Positions 35,621 through 39,436 of a DNA stretch of 39,436 nucleotides are shown here, in pieces; position 1 is the first letter of the stretch, and every line of letters starts with the position of its first letter. The stretch comes from a virus. The notes under the pieces were generated by a model that saw only the letters and a list, made by a program, of their open reading frames with translations, ran no database searches and was not told the origin of the DNA. Position numbers and translations under genes: made by a program. The DNA lies in IMG/VR virus record IMGVR_UViG_3300046557_000207, positions 1-39,436 of that record; one strand, 5' to 3'.

Positions 35621-38265
35621 TGCCTATTTTTACGGCCATCATTGCGGGCATCGCTGGCCTTTCTGCATTCATCGGGACACTTGGCCCCGTTGGCGCGTTC
35701 TTGCTCAAGGCGGCCGTCGGCGTCGGGCTTAGCCTGGCCGCGCAAGCTCTATCGGGAAAGCCGAAGTCAGCCAAGGCGCAGCCGTTCAACATCAACGGCG
35801 ACATACAGGGCGGCGGCGCGCTACCTCGCTCCTTCCTAATGGGCTATTACAGCACGGCCGGCTCGCTCGTATGGGCGAACACGTGGGGCAAGGATAGCGG
35901 CACGCCGAACGCCTGGCTAACTCAGGTCATTGCTTTGTCGGATATGCCGGTCAAGGGCTTGCTTGGCTTATGGGTGGATGGCGTCAAGGTGACGTATGAC
36001 CCCGCGCATAACAACGACACGGAATTCGGCTACTCGATTCCGCAGTACGTGAAGAGCGGCGCGAATCTGTACATCAAGTTTTACGATGGAACGCAGACGA
36101 CGGCAGACCCGGCGACTGTTGCGCATGCATCAAGCGTTGATCGTCCGTACGGTAGCGACCGCGTCGGCCGTGGCATTGCTTACGTTGTCATTCATGCTCG
36201 CTCTACGAAGGGCGTATTCAGCGGCTTCCCGGCGTTCAAGTTTGAAGTCGACGGCATGCGCCTGTACGACCCGACGAAGGACTCCACGGTAGGCGGCACG
36301 GGAAGCCAGAGCTATAGCGACCCGTCGACATGGGGCGGAGACGGTGACTATCTGCCGGCCGTCCAGACCTACAATCTATTGCGCGGTATTCGCTATAACA
36401 CGAAATGGGTTTATGGCCTGCAGGCTATGACCACGGCGCGGCTCCCTGTCGCCAACTGGATTGCAGCTATCAACAAGTGCCGAACCGTAATCCATAGCGC
36501 ATCTGGCGACGTCCCGCAGTACCGCAGCGGCGGCGAGATATCCGTTGACCAGCCGATAACGGCCGCCATGGATGCGCTCCTTACCGCGTGCCAGGGAAGC
36601 ATCTCGGAAATCGGCGGCGTCTATCGCATGTTCCTTGGGGAGCCTGGTAGCCCGACGATCTCGTTTACCGACGACGATATTCTGTCGACTGAGGATGAAA
36701 GCTTTACGCCTTTCTTCGGCCTGGCCAATTCCATCAACGGCATTACCGCGTCGTATCCGGAGCCAACTAGCGGCTGGCAAACGCAGACGGCGCCGCCATA
36801 CTATCGGCCGGATCTTGAGACGCTCGACGGCGGCCGGCGCTTGCTTGCCGATACGCCTTTCAACCTTGTTCCGTACGCAGAGCAAGTCCAGCGCCTCATG
36901 AAGTCCGCGCTCCTGGCCGCCCTACGCGCTCGCCGGCATACGTTCGTGCTTCCGCCGTCGTTCTGGCCGTACGCGGTTCCCGGCGAGGTTATGTCGTTCT
37001 CGTCAGTCCGCAATGGCTACGTGAGCAAGCTATTCCGCATTGACGGCGTATCCGACCGTGGCAACCTAGACGTCATGGTTGACTTGACGGAAGTTGATCC
37101 AAGCGATTACGACTGGCACTCGGATACGGAATTCCACCCGCCGACAGACGGCGCCGTAGGGCCGATTATTCCATCTTCGCAGCCAATCGTTGACTGGTTC
37201 GCGGAGCCGTATACTCTCGTCGACAACGGCGGCGCCGCTCGCCGGCCAGCCATCCGCATCACGTGGGATAACACGACGGACAGGCTTATCGGCGTCATCG
37301 GCGTAGCTTGGCAGGTTCGCGACTCCGCAACGCTGGCCGTTATCTTCACTGGCCGAACGGATCAACCGGAAGTAGGCGCCGCCATCCTGTCGCAAGGGTT
37401 GCTGCCAAACAACCTGTACGCAGTGCGCGGGCAGTACATCGCGCAGGACGCCGACCGCGAAACAGACTGGAGCGATTGGCTGCAGGTTCTTACGCCAGAC
37501 GTTCGGTTGACTGATGCTGACATTTACCTGCCAGGCGTAGTCGATCAGCTTGAGCAATTCGTCGGCGACGCCACGGAGTGGATTCGTGACGGAACGCGGC
37601 AACAGATACTTGACGCGCAACGCATCGCTCGGTTAACTGTTGATCAAGACATGGGAGACTACACAGACCGGCAGTTGCTTCGCCGTGAAGTCGTGTCGAC
37701 GGCCGGCTCAATTCGCGCTGCCTACACGGAGGAAATCGTTGCGGCAACCGGCCCGACTTCGGCCCTGTCCGCTCGAATTGAAACCGTCGAGGCTATCATT
37801 CCCTCGCTCGCAACGGCGTCCTCCGTGTCGCTTCTGTCGGCGCAGGTAACGACTATCGACGGCAAGGTAACGGCGCAGGCTTCGGCTATCACGTCGCTAT
37901 CGGCTGGCACGACGGACGGCAATGTCGCCACGGCTAACTTTCGCATGACGGCGACGGCCGGCCCGGCTGGCTATGCGTCGCGTATCGGCTTCGAAGCTCG
38001 CGCAGGCGGCTCCGGTAGCTATAGATCGGCGAGCATGTTTCTCGACGTGCCCTCCGACACTTCGCAGCCGACGCGCGTTGCATTCGTCGCCGATCAGTTT
38101 TCGGTTACGAACGGCTCCGCGACGCAGACGCCGCTGATATTCCAATCTGGCGTTCTGACGTTGGCCGTTGCCAATATCGGCGCCGTGACCGCTGGCACTA
38201 TCTCGTCGTCGAATGGCAAGATAGTTATCGACTTGAACAACGCAAACATCGTCATATCGGATTAA
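35620..38265 (+). CDS. Tail hub / host-specificity protein, J-like
   Basis: An 881-residue protein that forms the central tail tip. The N-terminus is hydrophobic (IAGIAGLSAFIGTLGPVGAF), as in other alphaproteobacterial hubs. Residues about 60-500 are the conserved hub domains (GYYSTAGSLVWANTWG, then WVDGVKVTYDP, FVLPPSFWPYAVPGEVM). Residues about 510-620 contain fibronectin-like strands. The C-terminal third has coiled coil (EQFVGDATEWIRDG, SARIETVEAIIPSL) and a DUF1983-like end (VAFVADQFSVTNG then FQSGVLTLAVANIG). It contacts the receptor or carries the tip fibre. ATG 35620 overlaps the acetyltransferase stop. Confidence 0.88.
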   Translation: MPIFTAIIAGIAGLSAFIGTLGPVGAFLLKAAVGVGLSLAAQALSGKPKSAKAQPFNINGDIQGGGALPRSFLMGYYSTAGSLVWANTWGKDSGTPNAWLTQVIALSDMPVKGLLGLWVDGVKVTYDPAHNNDTEFGYSIPQYVKSGANLYIKFYDGTQTTADPATVAHASSVDRPYGSDRVGRGIAYVVIHARSTKGVFSGFPAFKFEVDGMRLYDPTKDSTVGGTGSQSYSDPSTWGGDGDYLPAVQTYNLLRGIRYNTKWVYGLQAMTTARLPVANWIAAINKCRTVIHSASGDVPQYRSGGEISVDQPITAAMDALLTACQGSISEIGGVYRMFLGEPGSPTISFTDDDILSTEDESFTPFFGLANSINGITASYPEPTSGWQTQTAPPYYRPDLETLDGGRRLLADTPFNLVPYAEQVQRLMKSALLAALRARRHTFVLPPSFWPYAVPGEVMSFSSVRNGYVSKLFRIDGVSDRGNLDVMVDLTEVDPSDYDWHSDTEFHPPTDGAVGPIIPSSQPIVDWFAEPYTLVDNGGAARRPAIRITWDNTTDRLIGVIGVAWQVRDSATLAVIFTGRTDQPEVGAAILSQGLLPNNLYAVRGQYIAQDADRETDWSDWLQVLTPDVRLTDADIYLPGVVDQLEQFVGDATEWIRDGTRQQILDAQRIARLTVDQDMGDYTDRQLLRREVVSTAGSIRAAYTEEIVAATGPTSALSARIETVEAIIPSLATASSVSLLSAQVTTIDGKVTAQASAITSLSAGTTDGNVATANFRMTATAGPAGYASRIGFEARAGGSGSYRSASMFLDVPSDTSQPTRVAFVADQFSVTNGSATQTPLIFQSGVLTLAVANIGAVTAGTISSSNGKIVIDLNNANIVISD

Positions 38266-38271
38266 AAAGAC

Positions 38272-38766
38272 ATGGTAGCAAGACTCCTTATAACGGCCGG
38301 CCGAACTATCCTTTCAAAGGCCGGCGTCGCCGTGAGTACGGGCATAGCCGACGAGCAAAAGATATTCGACAGCGCTTGGAATTTCTCGGCTGTCGTCATC
38401 AAGAGCGGCGAGATAAGCGACCCGTCACCTATCAGCACGTCGAGCGGCGTCCCCAAGCCAGACAACACGCCGTCTAGCGCTCCAATCGTGATAGACTTCC
38501 CGGCGCCTGGCTACATCCCATGCGCCTACCTGATAAGTGAGCGGGATGCGCAATACAACTCAGGCGGTTCGCCCGCAACGCGAGGCTTTAGCGGCTTCAA
38601 GAACGTTGGTCCAATAGGCGGAGGCAAGCTAGCGGCGCACGGGGCGGAGCCGTATGTGACGGCGTCGCAAATCATTATTCCCCGCGTGCCGTCGACCGAC
38701 ATATCCGGCGCCTATGTTCGCTATAGTGGCATTATCCGCTACGTTGTTTTCGGGATATCGCAATGA
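38272..38766 (+). CDS. Tail-tip protein, first of three related genes
   Basis: A 164-residue protein. The N-terminal 40 residues (LLITAGRTILSKAGVAVSTG, then FDSAW) follow the short leader of small tail-tip proteins that in this region start with a basic M-x-R-R, an Ile/Gly part and an x-K-A-G-x-x-V block. The rest is beta-rich (APGYIPCAYLISERDAQYNS; GAYVRYSGIIRYVVFGI). Starts 6 nt after the hub stop, ATGA-coupled to the next gene. Likely part of the tail fibre or receptor-binding set. Confidence 0.6.
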   Translation: MVARLLITAGRTILSKAGVAVSTGIADEQKIFDSAWNFSAVVIKSGEISDPSPISTSSGVPKPDNTPSSAPIVIDFPAPGYIPCAYLISERDAQYNSGGSPATRGFSGFKNVGPIGGGKLAAHGAEPYVTASQIIIPRVPSTDISGAYVRYSGIIRYVVFGISQ

Positions 38767-39275
38767 CAAGAAGAACCGCAATCGGCAATGCGTTGGGCAC
38801 TTATGGATTCTTCGTAAGCCAGCCTGGAGACGACGTCCTGGCGCCGACGAAAAGCCTCATAGTCGACAGTCGATTCCAAACGCTCAACATTCATGCACAA
38901 GGGCAGTTCACGCTTAGCCGCTACGACGTGCCTTCGCCTAACAACGATACTATCTGGTATGGACAGCAAGGCTTTGCGGATCTCGGCTATCGGCCGCTAT
39001 TCTTCGGCTCCATCATTTACGTGTCGGCGAACGGAATCGGGATACCCGTAAACAGCTCTTATTATCCGTCGAGTTGGTTTATCCTAGATATCCCTGGCAA
39101 TGACACGACGATGGCCGGCTCCGATCTAAGCACCTCGCCGGAAAACCTTGACGCCTCCGGAGTCTGGCTATCAGACAACGCGACGATATCGTGCAAGGCT
39201 ACCTGGCTTCTGTCGAATTCGGCGACGCTCAAGTGCTCATATACGATATTCAAAAATAGGATGGAATCAGGATGA
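38763..39275 (+). CDS. Tail-tip protein, second of three related genes
   Basis: A 170-residue protein that begins TRRTAIGNALGTYGFFVSQP, then GDDVLAP, closely parallel to the next gene (TRRVAIGN). The remainder is beta-rich (FTLSRYDVPSPNNDTIWYG and LFFGSIIYVSANGIGIPVNS). The shared leader suggests a common docking motif on the tail tip with divergent outer parts. ATGA-coupled on both sides. Confidence 0.6.
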   Translation: MTRRTAIGNALGTYGFFVSQPGDDVLAPTKSLIVDSRFQTLNIHAQGQFTLSRYDVPSPNNDTIWYGQQGFADLGYRPLFFGSIIYVSANGIGIPVNSSYYPSSWFILDIPGNDTTMAGSDLSTSPENLDASGVWLSDNATISCKATWLLSNSATLKCSYTIFKNRMESG

Positions 39276-39436
39276 CAAGACGAGTTGCAATCGGAAATTT
39301 CGGCGGGCCTTTCTTGTTCCGCATCGCCAAGGCTGGCCTAGACGCGCTCACGGCTTCGCTTGAGCAACTCGTGATACACGAGGGCATGTCGCCGCCGACG
39401 CCGTGGGAGAGTGGATATATGACACTAGGCGCTGGC
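39272..39436 (+). CDS. Tail-tip protein, third related gene (3' end outside window)
   Basis: An open frame from ATG 39272 (ATGA overlap) runs off the right edge; 55 residues are visible. It starts TRRVAIGNFGGPFLFRIAKA, then GLDALTA, the same leader as the gene before it. The rest of the protein lies beyond the window. Confidence 0.6.
   Translation, partial: MTRRVAIGNFGGPFLFRIAKAGLDALTASLEQLVIHEGMSPPTPWESGYMTLGAG

Noticed and set aside
1-39436. CRISPR array, integrase, reverse transcriptase/diversity element, transposase
   Set aside because: No regularly spaced repeats, no catalytic motifs of these classes and no template/variable repeat pair were visible on either strand.

Overview
The window is a contiguous piece of a tailed-phage genome with siphovirus architecture. 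Every gene I can support is on the + strand, and most are packed with ATGA, TAATG, TTGA or TAGTG stop/start overlaps. The structural half is HK97-like: P27-type TerS, Terminase_1-type TerL, an HK97 protease/capsid, portal, gp6/gp16/gp10-like connectors, a tail tube protein, a tape measure and a J-like hub. The host is probably an alphaproteobacterium, perhaps Rhizobiales. That rests on a GTA-like tail chaperone, a tail-tip protein family, TTGAC-type promoters and moderately high GC; it is inference, not proof. I see no integrase, CI-like repressor, polymerase, primase, holin or endolysin, so lifestyle and lysis cannot be read from this window.

Layout. 1-2.85 kb: two different N6-adenine-type DNA methyltransferases, then a protein with a SeqA-like N-terminus and a RAMA-like C-terminus. 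3.0-12.2 kb: about 27 small, mostly unknown genes, several of them tiny membrane proteins, plus a large lipoprotein with an internal membrane segment. At least four transcription units here start with a near-identical cassette: TTGAC, 17 bp, TAC-type -10, short leader, AACGGAGT ribosome site, ATG, with constant spacing. UUCG-loop terminators separate several of them. 12.18-12.79 kb: an AT-rich non-coding region with CCGCCGCAAA iterons, a DnaA-box match and a long hairpin, a candidate replication origin or operator array. 12.8-14.8 kb: a small operon with a VRR-NUC nuclease. 14.8-15.16 kb: no gene, but a chain of strong hairpins ending in a canonical terminator, which I read as a candidate structured RNA. 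15.4-18.25 kb: HNH nuclease, long coiled-coil protein, a winged-helix-like protein and three small zinc-binding proteins. 18.25-18.94 kb: AT-rich non-coding region with an array of TTGCGC-type repeats and a GC-rich dyad directly before terS, a candidate cos/TerS-binding region. 18.9-39.4 kb: packaging, head and tail genes.

How the genes fit together. If the region before terS is cos, the linear virion chromosome begins near 18.65 kb. The packaging/head/tail genes would then be the left arm and the early genes at 1-18 kb the right arm, so the window would be a piece of a circular assembly opened elsewhere. The structural order has three departures from the usual HK97 plan. The protease, scaffold and capsid are one reading frame placed before the portal. 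A collagen-like protein sits between portal and connectors. A beta-helix tailspike and two small proteins sit between the tail completion protein and the tail tube gene. The early region looks like a set of host-takeover and anti-restriction functions, of which only the methyltransferases and nucleases can be named.
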